Source: Venturia oleaginea (lineage: Eukaryota > Ascomycota > Dothideomycetes > Venturiales > Venturiaceae). Taken from it: a stretch of 64,000 bases of DNA. The notes below the pieces were generated by a model that saw nothing but the letters and a program-made list of their open reading frames with translations, did not search any database and had not been told where the DNA came from. The stretch covers positions 434,001-498,000 of the forward strand of contig JABMLP010000028.1 in NCBI GenBank assembly GCA_013176395.1. Reading direction: 5' to 3'. This document shows, piece by piece, positions 1-10,163 of this stretch (position 1 is the stretch's first letter; each line of letters begins with the position of its first letter). Both the position numbers and the translations under genes were made by a program.

Positions 1-2103
1 TCAGCTGTACAATTGCCCATGCCTCAGCTCTTCAATCGTATGAGCCATCTTCCGCCTCCCGTGCCAGTGGTCATCGAAAGCATTCTCCCAAATCCTCTGA
101 CGCAAAAGGTGCTACGACAGTGCACCTCCAATTCATCAAATCTGATCAAATTTTTCGCCATTCGCATCATCATCGTCGCGTTCCAGAAATTGCGAGACGT
201 GATCGCAATGTTTCGGGACAAGTCGCAAAACGGCGGCAAATTATGGGAACAAGCGGTGGAGAAGTTGGTCGCTGAATTTGGCAAAAGATGCCCTGCCATG
301 AAAGACATCACACTGCTTCACTCTACACTGAAAAACTCGACAACAGAAAACCACATGCAGAGAGAGGCGGTGGCAAGACTCATCTGCTTGTATTATGAGG
401 TCATTCCACAGGCAGCGTTGGATGAGAAGTTCGACGTTTCAGTACCACTCGCGAGTGCACTTCAAAGTGTTGAAGAAGACAAGGGCTCTCGAGACGGGAA
501 AGAGTTACGTTTGCTAGAGCTCAGTCACCTGGTCAAAATTGCTCGCTGGTCACCGTCCATGAGCTGGTGGAGTAAGCCTAAGGCGCTGAAATTCTCACCC
601 TTCATGACATTACTAAGACTTGTCGTGCGCGCGCCCGAATCTTCGGCCGAAATCAAATCTCTCGTTGCCTCCATCGTCAAAGACTGTGGCGCGCTTCAGA
701 CTGAGACTGAAGTCTCGGCTCTCGATGCTCTTATCATAAGTTTGACAGATGGACCTGACTTTGCGCCAACTGACGCAACATTCGAATTTCTGGACGACTC
801 CTTCAGACGGTTTTCGCAAAAGCCCATTAAGTACGAAGACGATAAGGATGCGCTAGTTCAGGCCAATTCGAACTTGAGTCAAGAACCAATAAGTCTGTTA
901 CGGTTGACACTCTTAGAACAAATGCCATTCTTCGAGAAAGAACGACCGGAATATGTCGCCAACCTGCACCTTTGGTTGGATCGCCTTCGTATAGCTTTGG
1001 CCGCCATTGGCGAACCTGATGTAAAAGGGACCAGCAAGCACCCGAAGGCATCATCAGTTGCTACGCCCGACCAAGTAAAGTCCATCCAAACAAGCATAGC
1101 CGAGATCAAAATCGAGCCCAAAGACTCCGTGACGAGAAAGCCCATCCAAGCCACCATCGCCGAACCTACACCGGAATCCACGATCGTCACCCCCCTCGAT
1201 CTCACACCCTTCCTCCCACCTCCCGAAGACACCAAAAACACCGCTCTCACAAAATGGTCCCGCAAAGACCTCGTCGCCGCAACCGAAGAGGGCGACATCG
1301 CAGCTCTAATCATGAACCTTACATCGCCTCACCACTCCATCCGCATCCAAACCCTCACTGCTCTCCGAACCTTTATTAATCAACTCCAATCACCTTCTTG
1401 CACGTATCCCGAAAAAGAACAACTCTATATCCTCCTTTCCGAACTCCTAGAAACCGCCCAGCCGATTCTTGAAACGGGTAAGAAGTTTTCGGGCTTGGCG
1501 ACGACGTGGGCATCTCTTGCTGTGGGTGTGCTGGTTGATCCGACGAGCGTTTTGTACCCGAAGGTTTGTGAGTTTTTGATGCAGAGACCGAGGTGGAGGG
1601 TTAGCAAGATGGCGGAATATTGGACGGAAAAAATCATTCTGCAATCTCCTGGGGATGAGAATGAGGGGGCGTATTATAGGGAACTCATTTGGCTCCTCAA
1701 TTGGTTGTACGAGGGACTGAGAATGGAGGCTGATGTTGATGCATTGAGGAAAAGTACTGTGCTTGAGAAGGTGTTTGCGACTTTCTCATCTCCGGCGTTG
1801 GGGAATGGATATGGGGCCAAGGTCTTTGAGTTGGTTGTTGATGGGGCAAGGTTGGAGAGGGAGGCTAGTTTGCAGGGGAAGATTAGACCGTTTGTGCTTA
1901 GGGTTGTTGCTAGGATTGTTGCGGTTGGGGGTGCGACGACGTTGATTACTCGGACGGGGATTTTGGGCTGGTTGTGCGAGGTCAAGAGTATGGGTTGGGT
2001 TGGTGAGGAGGGCGTTGTGTTCCTTGAGGGGTTGGAAAGAGTTGTTATTGAGAAGGCGAATCGGGGTAGGGTTGGGGAGTGGAGTGCTGGGACGATTTCG
2101 TAG
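1..2103 (+). CDS. URB1: URB1/NPA1 ribosome-biogenesis protein, C-terminal part
   Basis: The frame is open from base 1 to the TAG at 2101-2103, so the gene enters from the left edge and its start lies outside the window; about 700 residues are visible. The C-terminal quarter has the Urb1/Npa1 pattern (ELIWLLNWLYEGLRMEADVD near residue 555, then a VFATFSSPALG-like stretch). Urb1 is a large nucleolar HEAT-like scaffold that acts in early pre-60S particle assembly with Rsa3, Dbp6 and Npa2 (family knowledge). The middle (about residues 340-420) is a low-complexity Pro/Thr/Glu linker. No intron is needed in the visible part. The family assignment rests on the C-terminal pattern only. Confidence 0.72.
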   Translation, partial: SAVQLPMPQLFNRMSHLPPPVPVVIESILPNPLTQKVLRQCTSNSSNLIKFFAIRIIIVAFQKLRDVIAMFRDKSQNGGKLWEQAVEKLVAEFGKRCPAMKDITLLHSTLKNSTTENHMQREAVARLICLYYEVIPQAALDEKFDVSVPLASALQSVEEDKGSRDGKELRLLELSHLVKIARWSPSMSWWSKPKALKFSPFMTLLRLVVRAPESSAEIKSLVASIVKDCGALQTETEVSALDALIISLTDGPDFAPTDATFEFLDDSFRRFSQKPIKYEDDKDALVQANSNLSQEPISLLRLTLLEQMPFFEKERPEYVANLHLWLDRLRIALAAIGEPDVKGTSKHPKASSVATPDQVKSIQTSIAEIKIEPKDSVTRKPIQATIAEPTPESTIVTPLDLTPFLPPPEDTKNTALTKWSRKDLVAATEEGDIAALIMNLTSPHHSIRIQTLTALRTFINQLQSPSCTYPEKEQLYILLSELLETAQPILETGKKFSGLATTWASLAVGVLVDPTSVLYPKVCEFLMQRPRWRVSKMAEYWTEKIILQSPGDENEGAYYRELIWLLNWLYEGLRMEADVDALRKSTVLEKVFATFSSPALGNGYGAKVFELVVDGARLEREASLQGKIRPFVLRVVARIVAVGGATTLITRTGILGWLCEVKSMGWVGEEGVVFLEGLERVVIEKANRGRVGEWSAGTIS

Positions 2104-2177
2104 GTGGCATGTTCTTGTAGGGGCGGGCGTTTTTCCTGAACCCACTGATACTCGATTTTAGAGGCGGGTGTCGAAGA

Positions 2178-2212
2178 TTTTTTTTTTTTTTATAGAGAGA
2201 GAGAGAGAGAGG
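2178..2212. repeat. poly-T plus (AG)n microsatellite
   Basis: A run of 13 T is followed by about nine AG units, directly after the URB1 3' end. The rest of 2104-2710 is AT-rich and shows no supportable gene. Confidence 0.9.
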
Positions 2213-2710
2213 AGTACTATTCGCCGGTGCGGATATCATAAACATATATGAATGCATTGGGGCGGTGCAAAAAGATGGCTAGATTTGGAATCCGTTGGCG
2301 CTGGAATTTCTAAACTTTTCTTCACTTCTCCGTTAATTCATCTTTCTTCAGAACTGCCTGTCTCCAACATCATATCTGTCTATATTACAACTGATACCCA
2401 GGCCTTTCCATTATCGACAATAAATCAATACAATAACCCAAACACAGCATCTACTATCGCCGTATTCAATCTAAAAACTGCTTCTTCCAACTTTCTTATC
2501 TATGATTACTATCTCTTCTTCGGTAATAGGTTAGCTATATTCGTTTCTTAGTAGAATGTTTGGTTTCAATAGTATACATATCCGTTGTCTTTTCTCTTGG
2601 TTTTACTCAGTGGCAATTCCCTGCTTGGGATATTTTTTGTTTTATCATGGATTTTTGCTATCGGCGTTGGGGTTGGGAAGGAGAGGGAGGAAGATTATGC
2701 AGATTATATA

Positions 2711-2752
2711 ACGTATTCCACCATCGAGCGGGTCAACCCATCGAGCGGGTCA
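2711..2752 (+). repeat. left TIR of pogo copy 1
   Basis: Begins ACGTATTCCACC and contains two direct CATCGAGCGGGTCA units. It is the inverted complement of 4518-4559 with one mismatch. Confidence 0.93.
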
Positions 2753-2778
2753 AAAAGGCTTGGCACGACCAACTTAAG

Positions 2779-4479
2779 TTACGACTCTTCAATTTCATCG
2801 CTATCAACAATAGATTCTAAGTCCGTCGTGCTGCTATCTGATTCAGAAGATATCTTGATATCTTTTTTACAAGTTCGCGCATTATGCCCAGCTGCGCCGC
2901 AGTTCCTACAGCGCCGTTGAGTTGGTCGGGCTGTTTCTTGACCACCACTACCACGAGCCTTCTTTGATCCCTGAGGCGCTATAGACGCCTCTGCAGCTAC
3001 CTGCGCTGCTGCAGTCCCATACTCCATAGTACCACCTTGCTGGATCCACTTCCTTTTGCGCAATTTTCGGTTCGTTGTTACTGCTAATTGCTCTTCAAGC
3101 TCGCGGTTACGCGCAACAAGCAGAGCGTTTTGGTGTAGCATCAATTCAGCGCCCTTAACAAGCTGGGAAAAGCCTGCCTGCGCAGTAACTGGTGACCGAG
3201 TAAAAGACTCGCTTACGAGCTTGGATTGGGATCCAAATTCATAAGTATTACTTGGAGTCTTGGACTGCCACGGCGTTTCTGGGAGATGGGTTTCTGGCGG
3301 GGTTCGTAGCCGTACTTCAAGGCGATCCAACACCACCTGCGCGTCGATAGGGACTAGCCCTACTGCCTCAAAAGCCTTTTGACAGTTCTCTTTCGTAAAC
3401 ACGTCGAAAAACGCGTCTTTGAAGGCAGTGAGAAAGCCTTCCTTGTTGATATGGTACACGCGTCGGCGTGCCAAGTCCCGGATGCGTTGGGAGTACTTGC
3501 GCTTCAACGGCGAGAAGCAGACCACGTCAAGGGGCTGGAGTATATGCGACGAGTGCGATGGCATGCAGAGGGTTATAATCTTGTTTTCGAGGCAGTAGTC
3601 CTTGAAAACCTGGCTGAGATGGCTCTCATGGCCGTCCAAAATAAGCAGCCTGTATACCCCCACCTGCCGCGCCTTTGTATACGCGTTAAAGTGCTTCAAC
3701 CACTCAAGACCAAGCGCATTATTTGTCCAGCCGTTCTCAGAGACCGAGAGCTTCCAATTCCGTGGTATATCTGCCTACTCATACCACGCAGAGATATGAA
3801 CGCGTCCTTTGTAGATAATGAATGGCGGGGTCGCATACCCGGCGGCGCAGATGCTCTGGATAACTGTAACCCACTCGCGATCGCCTGGCTGGATTAAATT
3901 AGGCCGTGTACGTCTTTCAGAAGCTGTGACGACCTTCATTGACCCAATAACACCCATCTGGAAGCCAATCTCGTCAAAGTTGTGCGTATCCTCGTCGTGG
4001 ATACCGTACTTTGCCTTGGTGTCTGTAACGAGCTTAAACCACGCGCCAATAATCTCTGGATCTTCCTGTAGTATCCTCTGCCTATCCTTAGCTCGATTGA
4101 AGGCCATCTTGAGTTCATCTGAGCGCGTTATGAACCTCTCAGCCCAGTTTTTCCCTACTGGCTCTCCACCGGGTACACCCAGTAGTTTATCCGCCATATC
4201 TGCTACCTCACACAGCCGGGGCGCGAATCCTCGCGAATCGAGGTCGAGGATGTATTGGACAATTGTCTGCTCTTCAGTCGTAGTGAGCTTGTGTCGGGCG
4301 TTGCGAGTATCTAGGCGATACGTAATTCCGTTATATCGCCTAGTTAATGTTGAAGGAGGTATATCAAACGCCTCAGCAGCGCGCCGGAGGCTTCGGAATT
4401 GGTGGGTATTGTAGGCAGAAAGGGCAAGCTGGATTCTGCCTTCTCTGTTAGATGATTGCGCGTTTTGTTGTTGAGACAT
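2779..4479 (-). pseudogene. pogo-type DDE transposase with one in-frame stop
   Basis: Reading from the ATG at 4479, the frame encodes an N-terminal HTH (about residues 8-55), a CENP-B-type HTH (EEQTIVQYILDLDSRGF ... GKNWAERFI) and a DDE core. The presumed catalytic aspartates lie in HNFDEIGF, LLILDGHESH and LQPLDVV. The tail has a CCHC zinc knuckle (CRNCGAAGHNARTC) before an acidic Ser/Asp-rich end. The frame is continuous over 566 codons except for one TAG at 3775-3777, just after ISAWYE. The related copy at 51551-51570 has GAG there, so a single G-to-T change on the coding strand silenced this gene. The element may still move if supplied with transposase in trans. Confidence 0.9.
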
Positions 4480-4517
4480 ATTGTGTTGATAAGGGAGCAG
4501 CTGGTCTTGGCATAAAC

Positions 4518-4559
4518 TGACCCGCTCGATGGGTTGACCCACTCGATGGTGGAATACGT
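4518..4559 (-). repeat. right TIR of pogo copy 1
   Basis: Inverted partner of 2711-2752, ending GGAATACGT before a TA target site. Confidence 0.93.
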
Positions 4560-4597
4560 TATACTTATATTTATTGGGGGATGTAAAATTCTTGTGG

Positions 4598-4598
<1 letters not shown>

Positions 4599-4628
<30 letters not shown>
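4599..4628. repeat. (CT)n microsatellite
   Basis: About fourteen CT units with one interruption, 40 bp beyond the right end of pogo copy 1. Confidence 0.9.
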
Positions 4629-4731
4629 CTTCCCCATCTGCTAGATTCTATTTGAATCTTTTATTCGAACTAGCGATTGTAAGACGTGATCTAAACCTTG
4701 ACGAATGGGAAAATACCCTTATATTCATCCC

Positions 4732-5703
4732 ATCACAATTTCGCCTTCATTTCTTTCAATGCCCGCTCACGAAGTATACGTTTCAATATCTTACCGCTCG
4801 CGTTCTTGACTATCTATCAAACTCAGTATTTAACTCAACTTCCGATACGGCGTTCCGTACTTACCTCGTTTGTGAACACGATTCCACCAGTTAATGGTTT
4901 GTAATGGATCAATCTCTCGTTAACGTGGCTGTGGACATCTTCATGTGTGAGTTTCTCGCCTTCGGGACCTGGTCTTTTTACCACGTAACCCCGTGGGTGT
5001 TCGGTGTCGCCGTCCACGGATTGAATACCGATTACTGCTGCGTCGATGATTTTGGGGTGGTCGAGAAGCATGGTTTCGATTTATGGATGGGCGACTTGGA
5101 AACCGGGGACTTTGATGAGTTCCTAAACTTCCATTAGCAAGACTTCTTTCTGAAATATAGGCAAGTGCTGAGCTTACCTTTCTCCGGTCCACAATATGCC
5201 ATAATTTCGTTTTGGAATCGCAGTACATGATATCGCCAGTATGGAAATATCTATCTTCATCCCAGCTTTTATTTGCTTCGGGGTTGTCGAGATAGCGTTT
5301 GGTGACGCTGGGTCCTCGTACACACATTTCACCAGGGATGTCGTAGTCGGTGATGTCTTTCCCATTTTCGTCGACCAACTTGACATCAAGACCGACAACT
5401 GGTCGGCCGACGCTAACAGGCAATCAGCATATACTTTTGGAACTCTCGAAGGCGGTGCGTCCTACACTATTGAAGCTGTGTATACAAACTGCATCGCCCT
5501 TCTTCATCTTAATCGCTTTTAGTCCAACAGCAATCTTTGAGGATGCTTTCCTTCGCAGACTTTTGTGAGTAGTAGTTCGACGGATCGGCATCATCAATAT
5601 ACAAAGGCTCATTCTCATCGAATATCTGATCGTCAAAATACCATGAAAGTAAATCGATCGTGGGAAAATCGCGTTGATCTTGGGTTAGGAAAGGTGTTGC
5701 CAA
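4732..5703 (-). pseudogene. acyl-CoA synthetase / 4-coumarate-CoA-ligase-like remnant
   Basis: Minus-strand pieces of an AMP-forming ligase. An N-terminal piece (5703 to about 5440) reads FPTIDLLSWYFDD ... YYSQKSAKES. It is followed directly by C-terminal motifs: GRPVVGLDVKLVDENGKDI, GEMCVRGP, YFHTGDI and VDRRK. A GTAAGC...TTTCAG intron follows, then ELIKV-FQVA, a TAA, LLDHPKIIDAAVIG, and after a second GT-AG intron the catalytic-lysine motif NASGKILKR and a stop at 4732. The roughly 250-residue middle carrying the AMP-binding core (the TSGTTG-type P-loop) is missing. There is also a frame break near 5540 and a stop at the PSEIE position. Non-functional. Confidence 0.85.
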
Positions 5704-7397
5704 GTGATTTCAGTGATACTGAAGAAAGGACGGAGAGGGAAAATACGGAGCAGAGTATCAGAAAAGACTTCGAGTGTAAGAATGTCTCAGAGGTACTTCA
5801 AACTTCCAAAGTCCGTCTCACATCGGCAGACAGCGGCCTCCATCATAGGTCCACCTCCATAATGAATTGAGAGGGGTTATCGGGAACCAGAAGCAGGGCT
5901 CCCTCGTAGTCATGTTGATCGAGTCAGCATTTCAGGTGCTCAAGAGTTGTTTCAAGAGCGGACAGCCCTGGGAGCGGCCTTTCCGATAGATGCTAAGATG
6001 GGATGAAATGAGATGGCAGTTCTTGGGCGGTTGATGAAGTTGTTCGCTTCCAAGTCCAGCTTCGAGGGTAAGCATAATCCCGAAAAGCCGCTTACCTTTT
6101 TAAGACTAGCGTCGATATCGAATCGAAACACTAAGGTATCTCCACGATTCTTGTTCTCCTTATCACCTTCGACGAGTATGTCAAATTTGTTTAGCACAAT
6201 GATTGATATCCAGAATACATTAATACTGGTTCCTGTAAGCTGATAGCAAATTTTGATAATTTTAACATTCTTACATTTAATCAATGTCGTTATCGAATTG
6301 AGGTACTTAAAAACCAATGGGATTTTCGGTGTCTAGAGGACGGGCGCTGAATCATTCCTTTACTACCTAGAGCAGCGGTTCTGTTGCAGATTCGGACATT
6401 TCCGGGGCCGTTGCTGAGGTCTTCGATCTTTTTTGTCGATGATAATGGCAAAGATACTTTTCAAATAAGAGTAAGTCTTGACTTGTCAATTCGCAAGAGT
6501 TTACTTTTTGACTATCTCGGATCTTATTTTATATTGTTTAGTGTGCATTATTACCCATCGTCGGGCAGCATTACATACTAGTATTATTCAATTCAAGATA
6601 TCCAAAGTCGCGCAATTCCATCGTACCAGGGAGCGTCGTCGTTGAGCAAACCATCTCAGTCGATCCCACCACTCTTGTCGTAATTTTTTTCTTACCTATC
6701 TGGCCATAGGACATCGGGCCCTGTCCCATCAGGCAGCGGATGTCTGCCAATTAGAAGCAAATTCGCAATTTCCTTGTCCGAACAACTCCGCTGGACTTGA
6801 AGCGCGCTCTGAAGGCCGCTGCCCAAGCAGCCTTTTCTTTTACCCATGTCCAGACTTGTGCCATCATCTCTTGCTTGCCTTCGAATACCTGTTCAAAACT
6901 GCCCCGCGCCATTGCCAATCTTTTCAGTTGAGCTGCGGGTTCCAGCCAGTCGAAGACTTCTATAACAATTAGTGCAGCCACTGTGTCGAAGCAATACCTT
7001 TCAGATATGTGAAAGTACGGCGCGGTCTTGCTGTGTATTGTCGTGGTTTAGATCCTTCATCCTCTCCGAGAGAAGAACCTTGAAATCGCGATATAAAGTT
7101 ATGGTATCTTCAAAATACCGAGGTTGAATTTGTTCGAACAAGCGGTTCTAAACTCGGTGGCTGACACGTTGTTGGACTCGAAGATGTGAATTCTCTATAC
7201 AAAATGGAATGAGGTCTTGAGAATGATGCCACGGAGCACACTCGCTGCCATTGTTTTCTTGGACGATAATTCTTCGAATTTGAAGTCGGGTAGCTGTGTG
7301 CAATGACCTAAAAAACGAGATCGAAGCTACTACAGCCGAAAAGTGGTGCTTTGTAGCGCGCAGAACTTTTTGGACATATGCGCGCTGAAAGCAATGA
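5704..7397. other. intergenic, no supported gene
   Basis: Only short open frames in several directions. A 76-codon minus frame at 6751-6981 has protein-like composition but no recognisable family and no matching exons. This may be decayed coding DNA. Confidence 0.5.
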
Positions 7398-8839
7398 TTA
7401 CTGCAACTTCTTCTGTTCTAGCATCCTTCCAAGTTGCTCAACATCTTTCCTCGTACCCCACCACACACCAGCCACAGTCGCGGCCAACGACGCAACAAGG
7501 ACAGCTGAACTAGCATCTGTACTTGGATATACATTCCAAGCCCATTCTTGCGCAGCCCAAATGCCATAGATGACCACGGGATGCATCCCACTTCTCCACA
7601 ACAAGAAAGGGGTGGCCCACGCAGTCCAAGAAAAGAATTGGTAATGCAAAGATCTAGCAGATAGCATTCCAATGCTATTCGATGTCAAGATTGTGGTTAA
7701 GATGAACTCGGGCGTTATCCTCTGGGAAATAGCCTCCATGACTTGATAATCTTGCTGTGCCGAAAAGAAAAGTCTTAGGGTTTCTGTGAGGGAGCGCTGG
7801 GATGGTTTGACCCAGCGAGTCGTTATGAAAACGAGCAAGAGCCCTACGTGAGCTGAGAGGAGGGCATAGGAGAATGGTTTCGACAGGAAGATATCTTCGG
7901 GCACGAATCGCCAGTTGACGGTCCATTTGTACAAAAATTGGCGGTTGAGCTGGAATGCACTGTACAAGTAGGCTCTCCAGTGGACCTTTACAAATTCGAA
8001 CGCAAAGAGACCCTGTCATAATGCTTAGCCGAAATTCGAAATGCGAACGTGTCCATCACGTGACTTGATATTACTTACTTGAGTCTGTCCGATCAACATC
8101 GCTTGAGTGATGGCTCTTTCGCTTCCGATTGCTTGTAGAAGTATGACGCCTACTGCCGGTAGGGTAAGAATGACACTCATCTTGACCGCAATGCCGCAGG
8201 ACAGAAGCGCGGATCCGCCAGTCCACATTCGTTTCTGGTAAGCATATATTGCCAGCCAAAGAAACAGCACAGCCCAGCAGTCATTGAACAGCCGAAGTAC
8301 GTAGATACTATGGAGTCGTTTTGATAGCACCAAAAGAGGAAAAATGTACGGTGGTGCCTGTCCGGGTTAGAACTTTCTCGATTTCGAGGACAAGACCAAC
8401 CTTTGCGAGTCGATAGCAAGTCATCACAACTGCCAAATTGAACAGGTAGAGTATGGCAAAGATGATCTGAGCCGCAAAGATATTGGATCCTTCATCTGTG
8501 ATGGCGTACAAAACGCGATAGATGTAGACATGGAGCCCCGGGTAGACGAGGGGACCAGTATCGCCAGCGATGTTGTAATAATTCTTCTCGCCTTTGACAT
8601 ACAATGCAACCTGTTGCATATACGCTTTCCAATCGATTTCGGTGTCTTTTCATAGTAATTATTAGATAATTCTGGTCAAGTTATGATGGTCGCGACCAGG
8701 AGAGAGTGGCCAACTCACAAGGTATCTTCCATATTATCAAGGCGCAAAGAGCAGCCTCTGCCGTGAGGAGTAGAGGCGCGACCCAGCGCGCCTGTTTAGG
8801 GTCGCTGGCGATGGCGAAGGATTGATTGACAATGTTCAT
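7398..8839 (-). CDS. ALG3: Dol-P-Man:Man5GlcNAc2-PP-Dol alpha-1,3-mannosyltransferase
   Basis: ALG3 adds the sixth mannose to the lipid-linked oligosaccharide on the ER luminal face, the first Dol-P-Man-dependent step of N-glycan assembly (family knowledge). I assemble four exons, all GT-AG and in frame: 8839-8719, 8645-8401, 8357-8079 and 8012-7398, for 419 residues, the usual length. Family signatures are clear: [39 protein letters not shown] and the strongly conserved [15 protein letters not shown], along with many hydrophobic segments. The ATG at 8839 is chosen because it opens exon 1 just before [15 protein letters not shown]. The gene looks intact. Part of exon 3 is copied, inverted, at 9013-9061. 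Confidence 0.95.
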
Positions 8840-9012
8840 CTTGATGAAGTTGATGGTCCAGTTGGTTGGAGGAGAGATGTGATCAGAGTTTTGTCGCTGC
8901 GAACCCCTGACTTGTTCGCGTTTCAGCCATTCACCAGTATTGCTTCATCAGTAATTATTTACATTTACGGCCATCTCATCAGTGATTACATTTACAACTA
9001 TCTGGGTCCACG

Positions 9013-9061
9013 GTACATTTTTCCTCTTTTGGTGCTATCAAAACGACTCCATAGTATCTAC
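9013..9061 (-). repeat. 49-bp inverted copy of ALG3 exon 3 sequence
   Basis: Perfect reverse complement of 8301-8349, followed after one mismatch by four more matching bases. It lies between the ALG3 start and the 3' end of the kelch gene, about 660 bp from its source. Confidence 0.95.
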
Positions 9062-9065
9062 TAGC

Positions 9066-9132
9066 TAGCAACCTCCAGCGGGTTTGTATAGCAACCTCCA
9101 GCGGGTTTGTCTAGCAACCTCCAGCGGGTTTG
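9066..9132. repeat. three tandem copies of a 21-mer from the kelch gene end
   Basis: TAGCAACCTCCAGCGGGTTT(G) occurs at 9066-9086, 9089-9109 and 9112-9132, with a 23-bp period. The third copy overlaps the real C-terminus and stop (KPAGGC*) of the kelch gene; the other two are downstream duplicates. Confidence 0.95.
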
Positions 9133-10163
9133 AAAACCTCGGAGATGCTCGTAGTCAGTCGTGAGCCATTCGAAGCGCTACCGCCAGATATGTAAATGTT
9201 TTCATTGACAACAACAGCCACAGTGCCATGTCTGGGAGTCCTCATCGGAACGTCCTGAATCCAAGAGTCCTTTTCCACATCGTATACCTCCGTCTGAGGG
9301 AAGACGCCTTGCGTACTGTTATCGGGATTCCCCTCACCGCCGAAAGTGTAGATTTTGTTCCCAATCGCCGCCGTCGAGAGACTGCTGCGTGCTGTTGGCA
9401 CCCTCGCCATTTCGGTCCATTTCATATCCGCTGCACTCAGGTCCATCGCAAAGACACTGCTTTGCCTCGAAGCCATCAGACCTTTCCGACCTCCAACAAC
9501 GTAGAAGATACTGCCAACGACGGCACCACCGGCATGGTCTCGCACTTCAGGCAATTTCGTGGGCAAAACAGACCACTTGTCCGAAGCAGTATCGTAGGTG
9601 CTCACCACGTCCATTGCGCTTTGCCCAACTTTCTGCGTTCCGCCAGCGAGATACACAACCTTTCCGTGCACACCAATTGCCGATGATCCGCGTCCAGTTC
9701 CCGCCATCATCGAAGACTTCTCTTTCCATGTACTCGTTTGAAAATCAAGCTTGTAAGCCGTCTCCAGGGGAGTTGTGACACCTTCTGGCTTGAGGCTAAG
9801 CGCCCCAAGAACATACAGCTCGCCGTCTACAGCCACGACATTTGGATGATGAACCTTCATCGGGAACGGTGGCCCGGCCGACCATTTACCAGTCGTCGTA
9901 TCATAAACTTCGACAGTATCCAGACTTGTGAGGTTCGGCCATCCGCTCCCTTGTGCCACCATTCCTCCAATAAGATATATTTTGTTGCCAATCGCTGCTG
10001 CGCCATGTTCTGCTCGAAGGCCCATGGATAATGGTGATAGTTGCTTCCAACAACTACTGCTTGAAGGAGGCTCGGCTGCAAGCGAGAGCCAACATAACGA
10101 CAACAACAACCAAAACATAGATTTGAAAGTATGTATAGGGAGTCTTGTATTCTCTCTGGCCAT
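9111..10163 (-). CDS. secreted kelch-repeat protein
   Basis: Single exon, 350 residues. The N-terminus holds a hydrophobic signal sequence (MFWLLLSLCWLSLAAEPP, starting at residue 16), so the protein is probably secreted; translation may start at 10163 or at that second ATG (10118). The rest consists of about six kelch blades with the GG...Y/V...W pattern: IYLIGG, VYDTTTGKWSAGPPFP, VYLAGG, YDTASDKWSVLP, FYVVGG, IYTFGG, VYDVEKDSWI and IYISGG. These would form a beta-propeller of the galactose-oxidase fold. No copper-site or oxidase motif is evident, so a binding role is more likely than catalysis. Its last seven codons are triplicated downstream. Confidence 0.85.
   Translation of the reverse strand: MARENTRLPIHTFKSMFWLLLSLCWLSLAAEPPSSSSCWKQLSPLSMGLRAEHGAAAIGNKIYLIGGMVAQGSGWPNLTSLDTVEVYDTTTGKWSAGPPFPMKVHHPNVVAVDGELYVLGALSLKPEGVTTPLETAYKLDFQTSTWKEKSSMMAGTGRGSSAIGVHGKVVYLAGGTQKVGQSAMDVVSTYDTASDKWSVLPTKLPEVRDHAGGAVVGSIFYVVGGRKGLMASRQSSVFAMDLSAADMKWTEMARVPTARSSLSTAAIGNKIYTFGGEGNPDNSTQGVFPQTEVYDVEKDSWIQDVPMRTPRHGTVAVVVNENIYISGGSASNGSRLTTSISEVFKPAGGC

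Larger units (their letters stand above)
2711..4559 (-). mobile_element. pogo/Fot1-type DNA transposon, copy 1
   Basis: The ends are 42-bp terminal inverted repeats (2711-2752 and 4518-4559) that differ at one base and begin ACGTATTCCACC. TA dinucleotides flank both sides (2709-2710 and 4560-4561), the expected target duplication. Each TIR holds two direct copies of CATCGAGCGGGTCA, likely transposase-binding units. The single gene runs on the minus strand. Near-identical TIRs suggest a young or recently mobilised copy. It sits between two simple repeats, (AG)n at 2194 and (CT)n at 4599. Confidence 0.93.

Noticed and set aside
1763..1945. Arg/Leu-rich plus-strand frame within URB1
   Set aside because: Out-of-frame shadow of the URB1 coding region; no start context or domain.
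6751..6981. 76-codon minus-strand frame with protein-like composition
   Set aside because: No domain, no matching exons, no clear start; could not be supported as a gene.
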